The notes under the pieces are model-generated. The model did no database searches. It was not told the origin of the DNA and was given only the letters and a program-made list of their open reading frames with translations. A DNA stretch of 64,000 bases, taken from contig OZ220466.1 of NCBI GenBank assembly GCA_965116055.1, positions 62,001-126,000 of the forward strand, written 5' to 3'. The stretch is from Bin55 sp965116055. Its GTDB lineage: Bacteria; Pseudomonadota; Gammaproteobacteria; Pseudomonadales; Azotimanducaceae. A program made the translations under genes and the position numbers. Below, one piece after another: positions 37,898 through 47,156 of this stretch (the first letter of the stretch is position 1; each line of letters opens with the position of its first letter).

Positions 37898-38566
37898 TCA
37901 CAGCAACTGGCAAAATGACTGGATGACGTGGTCGGCACCTAATTCAACCGCAGGTGTGTTGTGGTTATAACCGTCACGCATACACACGACTGGACAACCT
38001 GCGGCGCGCGCTGCGTTCACATCTGTCCCTGAATCGCCGACAAACAGCGTGTCCGGCGGTTCGGCAACCAACTCGTTGCAGGCATAGAGGATAGGTTGTG
38101 GCTCCGGTTTTTGTACTTGCAGCGTATCGCCGCCCACCACGATATTGAAAAATTTGTATAGATCAAGTTCTCGCAGCAACTGCATTGACAAATCTTGACG
38201 CTTGTTGGTAACCACCCCGAGTTTGTGAGTTCGAGAGCCTAAACGTTCTAACGTATTCACTACCCCAGGGTAAGGTTTACTATCGACGGCAATGCGTCCG
38301 CGATATCGATCCAAAAAGAACGCATAAAGCTCGTTGAGCCGAGCAGCGTTCGGACAAGCACCACCTTGGTGTTGTATCGCCTGGTCAAGCATGACTTTAG
38401 CGCCATGCCCCACCCACAAACGCGTCAACTCAATATCCGCTTCAACATAACCAGCATGTGTAAGGGTGGCATTGAGTGCAACCATGAGATCCGGAGCCGT
38501 ATCGACGAGGGTGCCATCCAGATCGAAAAGATACGCGTCGTATGGCGGAATAGAAAGATTGGTCAT
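37898..38566 (-). CDS. gph: Phosphoglycolate phosphatase
   Basis: This is a HAD-superfamily phosphatase. The nucleophile motif is LFDLDGTLVDTAPDL, motif II includes VVTNKR, and motif IV is FVGDSGTDVNAAR. Gph removes phosphoglycolate arising from DNA repair or oxygenase side reactions. It overlaps rpe upstream by 4 bp, and the rpe-gph-trpE order is common in gammaproteobacteria. The length of 222 residues is normal. Confidence 0.9.
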   Translation of the reverse strand: MTNLSIPPYDAYLFDLDGTLVDTAPDLMVALNATLTHAGYVEADIELTRLWVGHGAKVMLDQAIQHQGGACPNAARLNELYAFFLDRYRGRIAVDSKPYPGVVNTLERLGSRTHKLGVVTNKRQDLSMQLLRELDLYKFFNIVVGGDTLQVQKPEPQPILYACNELVAEPPDTLFVGDSGTDVNAARAAGCPVVCMRDGYNHNTPAVELGADHVIQSFCQLL

Positions 38567-39222
38567 GCCGCTAGCTGGCGTAACTTCGCGATGGTCGCAG
38601 CGTAGTTCGAACTATTGAATATCGCCGATCCAGCGACGAAAATCTCCGCGCCGGCTGCTGCTGCTACATCAATCGTTGCACAGCTGATACCGCCGTCAAT
38701 TTCGAGTTGAATTGAGCGTTGATCGTCGCGAATCTTGTCTCGCACGCGCGTGAGCTTTGGTAACACTTCGGGCATAAACGCTTGACCTCCGAAGCCTGGT
38801 TGCACAGACATGATCAAGACATGATCCAGTTCGTCCCAACAGTCCGATAACACCGTTTCCGATGTATCAGGATTGAGCACGGCGCCCGCCTGGACGCCAC
38901 GGCGCTTGATCGCACGTAAAGTCTGACTTAAATCTTGACATGTTTCCGGGTGAACTGAAATCATGGATGCCCCGACCTCAAGAAATTCATCAACCAATCG
39001 CTCGACCGGATCAACCATCAGATGTACATCGAATATAGCCCTTGGAAATCGGTTGCGCAGACCTTTTAATACCATGGGCCCTACCGAGAGGTTCGGGACA
39101 AAATGATTGTCCATGACGTCAACATGGATCATATCGGCGCCGCCTGTCAGCACCGCGGCCACCTCATCGCCAAGTCGAGAGAAATCGGCCGCCAAAATCG
39201 AGGGTGCTATCTGTGGCTTCAC
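38563..39222 (-). CDS. rpe: Ribulose-phosphate 3-epimerase
   Basis: Rpe interconverts ribulose 5-phosphate and xylulose 5-phosphate in the pentose phosphate pathway. The TIM-barrel blocks APSILAADFSRLGDEV, HVDVMDNHFVPNLSVGP, SVQPGFGGQAFM and EIDGGIS are all typical and contain the catalytic Asp and metal ligands. The length of 219 residues is normal. It is coupled by overlap to gph. Confidence 0.94.
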   Translation of the reverse strand: MKPQIAPSILAADFSRLGDEVAAVLTGGADMIHVDVMDNHFVPNLSVGPMVLKGLRNRFPRAIFDVHLMVDPVERLVDEFLEVGASMISVHPETCQDLSQTLRAIKRRGVQAGAVLNPDTSETVLSDCWDELDHVLIMSVQPGFGGQAFMPEVLPKLTRVRDKIRDDQRSIQLEIDGGISCATIDVAAAAGAEIFVAGSAIFNSSNYAATIAKLRQLAA

Positions 39223-39244
39223 GGGGTGAATCTTAGACGCACGT

Positions 39245-39910
39245 CTACAGCATCAACCGTCGCACGCGTTTCAATTGCTCCGGTGTACCGATGTCATACC
39301 AGACACCTTCAAACAGCTCGCCAGTTACTCGTTCGGCCGCGATCTCCCGAAACATGACTTCTCGCAACGAAAACGGCCTTACCGTCTCACGTTGGAAAAG
39401 CTGCGGTCGCACAAACGCGATACCGGTGTATACGAGAGAGTTAGCAACCATTTCGTCTTCACGAGTCACGCGATGGCCATCCAAGCCGACATCGCCATGC
39501 GCTTGATGCTCAGGCTTAGCGACTAGAACCAAATGCATCGTCACAGCTGGGTCGCCTGGCGTTCGCGCGAAACGATAGCCGGTCCAGACATCCCCGTTCA
39601 GTAGCACGAATTCTTCGTGTCCTAACAAGGGCAACGCTTTAACGATAGCTCCGCCCGTTTCGAGGAGTTCAGGTTCCTCGCTGTACTCAATATTGACTCC
39701 AAACTGTCGACCGGTACCTAGATAGGCACGGATCTGTTCACCTAAATGGTGTAAATTGACGACGATATCGACGATACCACCGCGCTTCAGCCACCGCAAT
39801 TGATGTACGATGAGCGGCTCGCTCGAAATAGGAATCATCGGTTTCGGTATTTTCTCGGTGAGCGGGGCGAGCCGTGTCCCACGCCCAGCTGCCAAAATCA
39901 TCGCTTTCAT
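39245..39910 (-). CDS. murU: N-acetylmuramate 1-phosphate uridylyltransferase
   Basis: MurU activates MurNAc 1-phosphate to UDP-MurNAc in the cell-wall recycling route that bypasses fosfomycin. The nucleotidyltransferase signature is MILAAGRGTRLAPLTEKIPK, and LLNGDVWTGY holds the metal Asp. It overlaps amgK by 4 bp. The amgK-murU pair next to lptD is the Pseudomonas-like arrangement, so the assignment rests partly on context. Confidence 0.88.
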   Translation of the reverse strand: MKAMILAAGRGTRLAPLTEKIPKPMIPISSEPLIVHQLRWLKRGGIVDIVVNLHHLGEQIRAYLGTGRQFGVNIEYSEEPELLETGGAIVKALPLLGHEEFVLLNGDVWTGYRFARTPGDPAVTMHLVLVAKPEHQAHGDVGLDGHRVTREDEMVANSLVYTGIAFVRPQLFQRETVRPFSLREVMFREIAAERVTGELFEGVWYDIGTPEQLKRVRRLML

Positions 39911-40899
39911 CGCCGCAGCGATTGTATTTTGATTTGGGCTTGGGGCTCAATTTCTTGCGCAAGCCAATGCGCCAACGTTTCCAATCCATTACGCCTGGCA
40001 AGTTGAGACGCACGACACAACACGGGCACGACATACGACAGGTGTGTCGCCTTTTGCTGCAATAACCACAACCGACAGAAAATACCTACGGCTTTCAGCA
40101 TACGCTGAAGCGCAGTCAACTCAAGTGCGCGTACGAACGCCTCACGAGGTTCAATAGTGGGTAATTGAGTTCCGCTGAGTAGGGATCGATACCGATCAAT
40201 CCAGCCCCTTATCGCTTCGCTATCGTGTTCGAAGTAACAATCGTACAGCAACGACGCTAGGTCGTACGTACACGGTCCCACCAGCGCGTCTTGAAAATCT
40301 ACCACACCGATGCCATCGTCTTGCAGCAGAAGGTTGCGACTGTGATAATCGCGGTGAACCGTGACCTTGGGCTGACTGTCTATTGCCGATACCAAATCGA
40401 TAGCGATTTCTTGCATTGGCTCAGCATCGTATCCAAGCAATTTATCGCAACACCACGTGTCGAAAATCGTTAATTCGTCTAGTAGACGCGTGCGCGTGTA
40501 CGGCGGGACACGCTCATCTTGAACATGTTGAATGGCAAGCAATGTATCTAGTGCAAGTTCTAGCGCGACGCGGTATCTTTGCGGGTCACGATATGCATCT
40601 AGATACTCCTCGCTACCGAAGTCGTCAACTAAAAAGAAACCTTGTACCAACTCGCTCGCATGGATACGCGGGACGCGTACCCCGCGCTGTCGAAACACCA
40701 CAGCGAGAATCGCAAACTGGCGGTTGTTTTCAGTTGCTGGTGGCGAATGGATCACGATACGCGGTGGTTGATCATTTGAGAGCAATCGAAAAAATCGCCG
40801 CGTACTCGCCTCCGGTTGCAAGGGGTGAAGCGTGAACTCGTCTGATCCCAGGGTTGTTGCAACCCATTGGATCAGGGCAGGCAAAGGCTCGTTAGACAT
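39907..40899 (-). CDS. amgK: N-acetylmuramate/N-acetylglucosamine kinase
   Basis: AmgK phosphorylates the anomeric position of recycled MurNAc and GlcNAc and feeds MurU. It is an aminoglycoside-phosphotransferase-like kinase: VTVHRDYHSRNLLLQDDGIG holds the catalytic Asp, and VVDFQDALVGPCTYDLASLL holds the metal-binding motif. The length of 330 residues is normal. Its ATG (40897-40899) shares the tetramer CATG with the divergent lptD start. Confidence 0.88.
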   Translation of the reverse strand: MSNEPLPALIQWVATTLGSDEFTLHPLQPEASTRRFFRLLSNDQPPRIVIHSPPATENNRQFAILAVVFRQRGVRVPRIHASELVQGFFLVDDFGSEEYLDAYRDPQRYRVALELALDTLLAIQHVQDERVPPYTRTRLLDELTIFDTWCCDKLLGYDAEPMQEIAIDLVSAIDSQPKVTVHRDYHSRNLLLQDDGIGVVDFQDALVGPCTYDLASLLYDCYFEHDSEAIRGWIDRYRSLLSGTQLPTIEPREAFVRALELTALQRMLKAVGIFCRLWLLQQKATHLSYVVPVLCRASQLARRNGLETLAHWLAQEIEPQAQIKIQSLRR

Positions 40900-43117
40900 G
40901 CCGCGAATTTTCGGTCATGAGGTTACACGATATGGCCTGTTTAGTAGCGTGCTGATGTGTTCTTGGCTGAGCTGGAGCCCCAATGCGAGCGCGTCGGACT
41001 TTACAGAGGACTATTGGCAAAAGACCCCCAGTGATCATGTATGCCCAACGCAATTCGAAAGGTTACCCCCACCTCGTTTTGTCCCCAAAACAAATGCAGA
41101 TTCGAAGTTCGTCGTCCGCAGCGATCAATTTCTTGAGACCGACTCCGGCGATCGCTACTTCAGCGGCAACGTCAAGGTGCAACAAGACGATCTGCTTCTA
41201 ACTGCACCATCATTGGAATGGCTCAAGGAAGGACCGTTGCAATTCGAGGAAGGCTTGTCGCTGTATCACGATCAAGGCGCTATGGCGATTGATGAGGCTA
41301 CGTTCGATCTGGACACCTCTTCACAAGCAGTGCAGTTGGACGACCTTTCGTGGGTGATTTTCGACTTTGCTCTACAAGGTGCGCTTGATTCGTTAGAAGG
41401 TGATGAAACACGCGTCAAAGCGACGGGGTTGCGTTTCAGCGGTTGCGATCCGCGTACGGAACGTTGGGGAATTCGTGTAAACAAAATCAACATCAATCGC
41501 GAAACGAGCCGCGTGAGCGTGCGAGGTTTAAGGTTTTACATCGCAAACGTACCCGTTTTCTACTTACCTTATTTCGCCTTTCGTCCGCAGCCAGTGCGCA
41601 ACGGCTTTGCGACAACCCATTTCAGCTATCGCTCTGACAACGGGATCATCGTCGCCCAACCGATCCGTTTCTTCGGCGATTTCGGGCTGGTCGAGTTAGA
41701 GCCCCGCTATTTGGCGAAAAACGGCTTCCAAATGGGCGCGAAAGTCAACGTATTAGATATCGCATCAACGATAGATTGGGTACCTCACGATAAAAAACTT
41801 GACCAGCGCACTACAAGCACGATCGATCCATCACGCTGGCGCATCCAGGTGAATTACGATAAGCCATGGCGCGCTGTGCAAGCACATATAAGTTTTACCC
41901 AACCCAGCGATTTCGCATATCAACACGATTTCGAATTCGATTCACTCATGCAACCACAGTTTTCAACGACCAACACAGCTTCGCTGCACTACTCTTCAAG
42001 GGACTGGGCCGTTGATTTCATCTCGCAACGCTTCAACTCGACTTCGGCCAATCGCTTATTAGGCGAACGCTATCCTGAACTTGATGTACGCTGGCAACCC
42101 CAGTGGGGCGCCTTGGGCGCTGCCACGCAAGTCAACATTGCCCACTATCGAAACGCGCATTTGCAATTGCATCGCGAGCATATCGAGCAGTCATTAAGTG
42201 TCGATTTAAAACGCGCGTGGGGTGAACTGACTCTGGGAGCAACCGAAACACTCACGCGTTTCTCGATCGATCAACGCGAAATCGAACGAGCTTTTTCGCG
42301 CCGCCTCCATACTTTTCAAATAGGCGCCGGATTGTTTTTCGATAAACTCGCACCAACGTCCGTTCGCACCGTTGAACCCAGGCTGTTCTACATTGATCGC
42401 ACCTTTACGTCACCCGATTTACCGGCACTGTTTGATCAACCGCGCTCCCCGTTACATACATCACAAATCTTCGGTGAGTCAAGAACAAGCGGGTTGGACG
42501 ACATCCCAGGCCAACGCCGCTTGGCAGTGGGCTTTCGATTCCATGCGCTGCCTTTTACCGATAAGGCTGAGGTCGTACGCGCCGAGTTGGCGCATACGAC
42601 TCACCTTGATGGGCTTGATGGTCAATCCCCGTCCACTCACGGCTGGGCCGCCTCCATGCGTGTTCAACGAAACAATGGCATCGCTGTAGAACATCGTCAA
42701 TACCTTGAGCGCAATCATCCTCATCGGAACCAATTCACCACCCTGCTGGTCTACGAACCAACCCCTTCAAAGGCGTTATATGCTTCTATCGGCCGTCGAA
42801 CCCAACATGCGATCGAACAAATGGAATTAGGATTTCGCTGGCCGCTTTCAACGCGCTGGGAGACTATTGGAGCATTCGGCTACGATAAGCATCACAAACA
42901 AATCACGGACACTCACCTCGGGGTAGCGTACGCAGGCTGTTGCTATCGCACCATGCTGTTCATGCAACGCACCATTGATTGGGATTTCGCTGGGGATCAA
43001 TATCGGGTAGAACTCGAAAATCGAGTGATGTTGCGCTTCGAACTTGCTGGATTAGGCATTGTTGGTCGCAATCGCATAGAATCGCTTATTGAGCGCAAAC
43101 GCTTCGGCTTTCGTTAG
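40898..43117 (+). CDS. lptD: LPS-assembly outer-membrane protein LptD
   Basis: LptD is the outer-membrane barrel that inserts lipopolysaccharide with LptE. A signal peptide is likely (LFSSVLMCSWLSWSPNASA). The OstA-like domain begins near residue 70 (FLETDSGDRYFSGNVKVQQD), and the barrel follows. The Cys pair in YAGCCYRT matches the conserved pair used for disulphide folding. I chose the ATG at 40898 (739 aa), because the longer frame runs into amgK. surA follows in the same direction, the usual order. Confidence 0.92.
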   Translation: MPRIFGHEVTRYGLFSSVLMCSWLSWSPNASASDFTEDYWQKTPSDHVCPTQFERLPPPRFVPKTNADSKFVVRSDQFLETDSGDRYFSGNVKVQQDDLLLTAPSLEWLKEGPLQFEEGLSLYHDQGAMAIDEATFDLDTSSQAVQLDDLSWVIFDFALQGALDSLEGDETRVKATGLRFSGCDPRTERWGIRVNKININRETSRVSVRGLRFYIANVPVFYLPYFAFRPQPVRNGFATTHFSYRSDNGIIVAQPIRFFGDFGLVELEPRYLAKNGFQMGAKVNVLDIASTIDWVPHDKKLDQRTTSTIDPSRWRIQVNYDKPWRAVQAHISFTQPSDFAYQHDFEFDSLMQPQFSTTNTASLHYSSRDWAVDFISQRFNSTSANRLLGERYPELDVRWQPQWGALGAATQVNIAHYRNAHLQLHREHIEQSLSVDLKRAWGELTLGATETLTRFSIDQREIERAFSRRLHTFQIGAGLFFDKLAPTSVRTVEPRLFYIDRTFTSPDLPALFDQPRSPLHTSQIFGESRTSGLDDIPGQRRLAVGFRFHALPFTDKAEVVRAELAHTTHLDGLDGQSPSTHGWAASMRVQRNNGIAVEHRQYLERNHPHRNQFTTLLVYEPTPSKALYASIGRRTQHAIEQMELGFRWPLSTRWETIGAFGYDKHHKQITDTHLGVAYAGCCYRTMLFMQRTIDWDFAGDQYRVELENRVMLRFELAGLGIVGRNRIESLIERKRFGFR

Positions 43118-43146
43118 GCCATCCCTTCACTAACCGGTTTGCATAC

Positions 43147-44496
43147 ATGAATTCCACCGCCCCCTCACGGATATCCATCTGGCTCGTCAGCTGCGTTTGG
43201 CTTGGCGCGTTGGGGATTGGCGCAGAAGTCGAACGATTGGACGGCATCGCCGCCGTGGTAAACGACGATGTGGTGCTCCTGTCCGAGCTAAACGATCGTT
43301 TTAACAGTTTCAAAGCCCAGCTGACCCCGCAACAACTGCGTCAAATCCCCAACGAAGATGCCATCATCAACCAAATCCTGGAACGCCTGATCGTCGAATC
43401 GATTCAATTGCAGGAAGCGGAACGACGCGGCATCGTGATTGACGATGAGCAAGTCGACATAACAGCTCAAAGCTATGCCAAGGAGCAGAATCTAACACAC
43501 GAACAATTGCTTGAGGCGCTTAAGACGGAAAACGTGTCTTACGAGATGTTTTTAGCCGAAATTCGTCGCCAAATGACGCTCGCGCGCGTCCAGCAGATCA
43601 TGGTCAATCGCCGTCTCTACGTATCGCAGCGCGATATTGAGGACTTTCGTAAATCCCCATACTTCGAAGAACTCGCGTCCGAGGAATATCGCATCGGTCA
43701 CATTCTGCTAGCGATTGATGACAACGCTGGTTCGGACGCCGAAGCGCGCGCAAAAGAGACCGCCACGTTCCTCATTCGGGAGCTTCGAAAAGGCATTGAC
43801 CTTTCCGGACTCGCCGTAAACTACTCCGCGTCAAACACCGCGCTTGAAGGGGGCGATCTTGGCTGGCGCAAAGCTTCCCAAATCCCCAGTTTATTTAGCA
43901 ATGCTATCCTTGAATTAGAAGTCGGCGAAGTCGCAGAACCCATTCAGAACTCTCTCGGCATTCACATCGTACAACTTCTGGAAAAACGCGGTGCGGCTAC
44001 CACCACGGGCGAGCGATCGCTAGTTCGCCATATATTGATTTCACCGTCTGCGATTCGCTCGGAAGAGGAAGCTGCGCAACTCATTAAAGAGCTTAAATCG
44101 CGCTTGAATGATGGCGAAGATTTTGCGGTACTAGCAGAGGAATACTCCGACGACCCGTCGTCGGCCTTAGCTGGTGGCGATCTAGGCTGGAACGACGGCG
44201 AGAATTTCGTCCCTGAATTTCAAGCGGCGATGGTTGATGCCGACATCGGCATCGTGACTGAACCGTTCGAAACGGAATATGGTTGGCACATCCTTGAGGT
44301 ACAGGATCGACGCATTGAAGATCTCAGTGAAGATGCGCTCAACGAGCTGGCATTGCGGGCAATCTACGAACGACGATTCGATGAATTGCTTCAAGGTTGG
44401 ATCAAGGAAGTTCGCGATGAGGCGTATGTGCAGATCATGGCAGGAACCGAATCAATAGAGCAAGAGCAAAAAAGCGATTCGGACAGCATTTTCTAG
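43147..44496 (+). CDS. surA: Periplasmic chaperone/peptidyl-prolyl isomerase SurA
   Basis: SurA escorts outer-membrane proteins, including LptD, through the periplasm. A signal sequence is likely (IWLVSCVWLGALGIGAE). The N-terminal SurA domain is followed by two parvulin domains, the first near 180-275 (RIGHILLAIDD, GGDLGWRKAS) and the second near 285-380 (RHILISPSA, GGDLGWNDGE). The last 20 residues are unusually polar and overlap the presumed start of rsmA in another frame. Confidence 0.94.
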   Translation: MNSTAPSRISIWLVSCVWLGALGIGAEVERLDGIAAVVNDDVVLLSELNDRFNSFKAQLTPQQLRQIPNEDAIINQILERLIVESIQLQEAERRGIVIDDEQVDITAQSYAKEQNLTHEQLLEALKTENVSYEMFLAEIRRQMTLARVQQIMVNRRLYVSQRDIEDFRKSPYFEELASEEYRIGHILLAIDDNAGSDAEARAKETATFLIRELRKGIDLSGLAVNYSASNTALEGGDLGWRKASQIPSLFSNAILELEVGEVAEPIQNSLGIHIVQLLEKRGAATTTGERSLVRHILISPSAIRSEEEAAQLIKELKSRLNDGEDFAVLAEEYSDDPSSALAGGDLGWNDGENFVPEFQAAMVDADIGIVTEPFETEYGWHILEVQDRRIEDLSEDALNELALRAIYERRFDELLQGWIKEVRDEAYVQIMAGTESIEQEQKSDSDSIF

Positions 44497-45203
44497 CTGA
44501 CCCGGACGTTATTGCGCGCATTCATGAGGCGGTTGCTATTCAACCGCTTGACCCAATAGTCGAAATTGGCCCTGGGCGAGGTGCGCTAACCGGAGGTCTA
44601 GCGCAAGCAACTTCTTGCTTGACCTTGATTGAACTTGATCGGGACTTGATCGCTTCGCTACGTGACCGTTTTCCTCACGCTGAGATCATCGCCTCCGATG
44701 TGCTTACCGTCCCTTTGGATGCATTCGCGCGTCGTCGCGTAGTAGGTAATTTACCGTACAACATTTCCACGCCTTTGCTCATGCGTTTGCTCAATGAACC
44801 AAGCATCGTGGATATGCACTTCATGCTGCAACGGGAAGTAGCCATACGTCTTACGGCATCGCCAGGAACAAAAGCATGGGGACGCCTCTCGGTCATGGCA
44901 CAGTATGGACATCAAATCGAGGCGCTGTTTGATGTCGGTGCAGACGCATTTCGACCCAAACCGAAGGTTGAATCGACATTCGTACGGCTGCAGCCGATGG
45001 CGCCGCCGTATATCGCGAGTGTTTTCGAAACCTTCGCCGACCTGGTCAGAGCAGCCTTCTTGCAGCGGCGCAAAAAACTCGCCAATAGTCTCGCAAGCTA
45101 TCGGATTGATTGGGTTCGACTTGGATTGGATTCGGATATGCGAGCGGATCATGCAAGCATTGCCGACTACGTGAACATGGCGAATAGCATCGAAACACCA
45201 TGA
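44451..45203 (+). CDS. rsmA: 16S rRNA dimethyladenosine transferase, no canonical start codon
   Basis: RsmA (KsgA) dimethylates two adenines near the 3' end of 16S rRNA. Reading from 44451, the family N-terminus is clear (KKRFGQHFLADPDV), then the SAM motif VEIGPGRGALT and the catalytic NLPYNIS. In this frame the stretch after the stop at 44418 contains no ATG, GTG or TTG until 44616-44619, which is already past motif I. An ATC at 44451 has AGGA 5 nt upstream. Alternatives are a -1 shift or an assembly error at the A6 run (44468-44473). The 3' end overlaps apaH by 4 bp. Confidence 0.8.
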   Translation: MNRARAKKRFGQHFLADPDVIARIHEAVAIQPLDPIVEIGPGRGALTGGLAQATSCLTLIELDRDLIASLRDRFPHAEIIASDVLTVPLDAFARRRVVGNLPYNISTPLLMRLLNEPSIVDMHFMLQREVAIRLTASPGTKAWGRLSVMAQYGHQIEALFDVGADAFRPKPKVESTFVRLQPMAPPYIASVFETFADLVRAAFLQRRKKLANSLASYRIDWVRLGLDSDMRADHASIADYVNMANSIETP

Positions 45204-46018
45204 GTTTTACTTACGCGATCGGCGATGTGCAAGGATGTTATGAACCGCTTCGAGAGCTGGTCGCAGCATTGCCGTTTAACCGCACCGCAGATCGGTTGTG
45301 GTTCGTCGGCGACCTCGTCAATCGCGGCCCTCAAAATCTCGAAACACTGACTTACATCAAATCGCTGGGCTCTTGCGCTACCGTGGTGCTTGGCAACCAC
45401 GATTTGCACTTACTTGCGATCGTATTCGGTGGAAAACAACCGCAATCAGGCGACACATTTCAAGACATCTTACGTTCACCTCGCTGTGAAGAACTGTCTC
45501 ACTGGCTGCGAGCAAAACCACTTATTCAACGACATGACCGTTGGGTACTTGTCCATGCCGGCGTGCCCCACATTTGGAGCGTTGCTCAAGCCTTTTCGTT
45601 TGCGCGCGAAGTAGAAAAAACAATTGCCGGTAAAAACTACGAAGCGTTTTTCGAACGGATGTATGGAAAACAGCCCGATACTTGGCAAGATTCACTGGCG
45701 GGCATGGATCGTTTACGGATCATTACCAATTACCTCACCCGGATGCGTTTTATCAGTGCCGAAGGTCAGTTGGAATTTAGACATAAGACGACATTGGACA
45801 TGGGGCCACCGGGGTTTAAAGGTTGGTTCGAATTCAAACGCCAGCGCGATGAGACGATTGTGTTTGGGCACTGGGCGGCGCTCGATGGTCGAATTGATGC
45901 CGACGGCGCGATTGCGACCGACACAGGTTGCGTTTGGGGTCGGGGTTTAACTGCCGTTCGGCTTGAGGACGGCTGTCGGTTCCAGTGGCTTGACGGCAAG
46001 GTTTCGTGTCTGAAATAA
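45200..46018 (+). CDS. apaH: Diadenosine tetraphosphatase (symmetrical)
   Basis: ApaH splits Ap4A into two ADP and can remove Np4 caps from RNA. The calcineurin-like metal motifs are present in order: GDVQGCYEPL, FVGDLVNRGP, LGNHDLHLL and LVHAGVPH. The length of 272 residues is normal. It overlaps rsmA by 4 bp and cca by 13 bp; lptD-surA-rsmA-apaH is a classic gammaproteobacterial order. Confidence 0.94.
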   Translation: MSFTYAIGDVQGCYEPLRELVAALPFNRTADRLWFVGDLVNRGPQNLETLTYIKSLGSCATVVLGNHDLHLLAIVFGGKQPQSGDTFQDILRSPRCEELSHWLRAKPLIQRHDRWVLVHAGVPHIWSVAQAFSFAREVEKTIAGKNYEAFFERMYGKQPDTWQDSLAGMDRLRIITNYLTRMRFISAEGQLEFRHKTTLDMGPPGFKGWFEFKRQRDETIVFGHWAALDGRIDADGAIATDTGCVWGRGLTAVRLEDGCRFQWLDGKVSCLK

Positions 46019-47082
46019 AAATCCCAGGGACTTGCTATCTCGTCGGTGGCGCGGTCAGAGACGAGTTACTCGGGATCCAACCGGATGAACGCGATTGGGT
46101 CGTCGTTGGGGGAGACGCGCAGGCGATGCTGGATGCAGGTTTTATTCAGGTCGGAAAGTCCTACCCTGTCTTTCTACACCCCATAACCCATGAAGAATAT
46201 GCGCTCGCCAGAACAGAGAGGAAAATTGGGCCCGGCCATGGTGGTTTCGCGTTTCAAAACGATAGTAGCATCACATTAACAGACGACTTGTATCGCCGTG
46301 ACTTAACAATCAACGCGATGGCAAGATCGCCTACCGGCGAACTTATTGACCCGTATGGTGGTCAAGCCGACCTGACTACCCAACAGTTTCGGCACGTATC
46401 GGATGCGTTCGTTGAAGACCCACTGAGGTGTTTTCGCGTGGCAAGATTTGCATCGAAATTACCTGAATTTACGATCTCGCGAGCAACTGTTGAGTTGATT
46501 TATTCCATGCGCGAGCACCTTCACGAGCTATCTCCGGAACGGGTATGGCATGAATGGGTGAAAGCACTGGCCAGCGCTGCCCCACATCGTTTCTACGAGG
46601 TCGTAAAAGAAACGGGAACCGCCGATACTTGGTTCCCAGAACTTAGGTTAGATACATTAGCCATAGCGCACAAAGGTCGTCGCATACCGCGTCAAGGCGC
46701 CTTCGCCTTGATAGGTTGGCATCACTCCGAACACGCAGTCGCATCATTTTTTGAGCGCCTACGCGCACCGAACAAACCCAAAACGTTAGCTCTTCAAATA
46801 GCTCGATTCGGTCGCCAGTTCGAAGCGTTCGATGATCTGACCGATGAAACTGCAATGGACACGCTTACAGGCGTAGATGCGCTCCACGGCGGCTCGAGTT
46901 TTGCTCATTTTCTGAAGGCACTAACTTGGGTAACGGAGATTGATGTGGATCGGTTTCACCATTTCCGCCGCGAATTACGCAAAGTAAAGATACCCGGTGT
47001 CTCAAGTCCACAATTAGGCGAAACGTTAAGGCGAAGTCGCCTTATAGTCCTGTCGGAACTTCGCCGCACACATAAACTATGA
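46006..47082 (+). CDS. cca: CCA tRNA nucleotidyltransferase
   Basis: This enzyme adds or repairs the CCA end of tRNA. The class II nucleotidyltransferase motifs are YLVGGAVRDELLG with the following DERDWVVVG, then LYRRDLTINAMA and RCFRVARFASKLP. The start is GTG inside the apaH 3' end. At 358 residues it is shorter than E. coli Cca (412) and I see no HD phosphohydrolase domain. Its last 119 nt are part of an identical 193-bp repeat that recurs at 57115. Confidence 0.93.
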   Translation: MSEIKIPGTCYLVGGAVRDELLGIQPDERDWVVVGGDAQAMLDAGFIQVGKSYPVFLHPITHEEYALARTERKIGPGHGGFAFQNDSSITLTDDLYRRDLTINAMARSPTGELIDPYGGQADLTTQQFRHVSDAFVEDPLRCFRVARFASKLPEFTISRATVELIYSMREHLHELSPERVWHEWVKALASAAPHRFYEVVKETGTADTWFPELRLDTLAIAHKGRRIPRQGAFALIGWHHSEHAVASFFERLRAPNKPKTLALQIARFGRQFEAFDDLTDETAMDTLTGVDALHGGSSFAHFLKALTWVTEIDVDRFHHFRRELRKVKIPGVSSPQLGETLRRSRLIVLSELRRTHKL

Positions 47083-47156
47083 AGGTAGTGGGGAATATCT
47101 GAATTTGCACCGATGCGCGGTCCAAACTGATCGTGCAGAGCTACGCCACCCAATTC
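46964..47156 (+). repeat. 193-bp direct repeat, left copy (proposed target duplication)
   Basis: This stretch, from TCCGCCGCGAATTACGC to CCACCCAATTC, is repeated base for base at 57115-57307 in the same direction. It holds the last 119 nt of cca and 74 bp of downstream DNA. The two copies are perfectly identical and directly abut the ends of the IS-flanked adhesin unit. Confidence 0.9.

Noticed and set aside
37805..37900. Possible trp attenuator upstream of trpE
   Set aside because: No short leader ORF with consecutive Trp codons and no alternative hairpins were found. Control by TrpE feedback (LLES motif) is enough.
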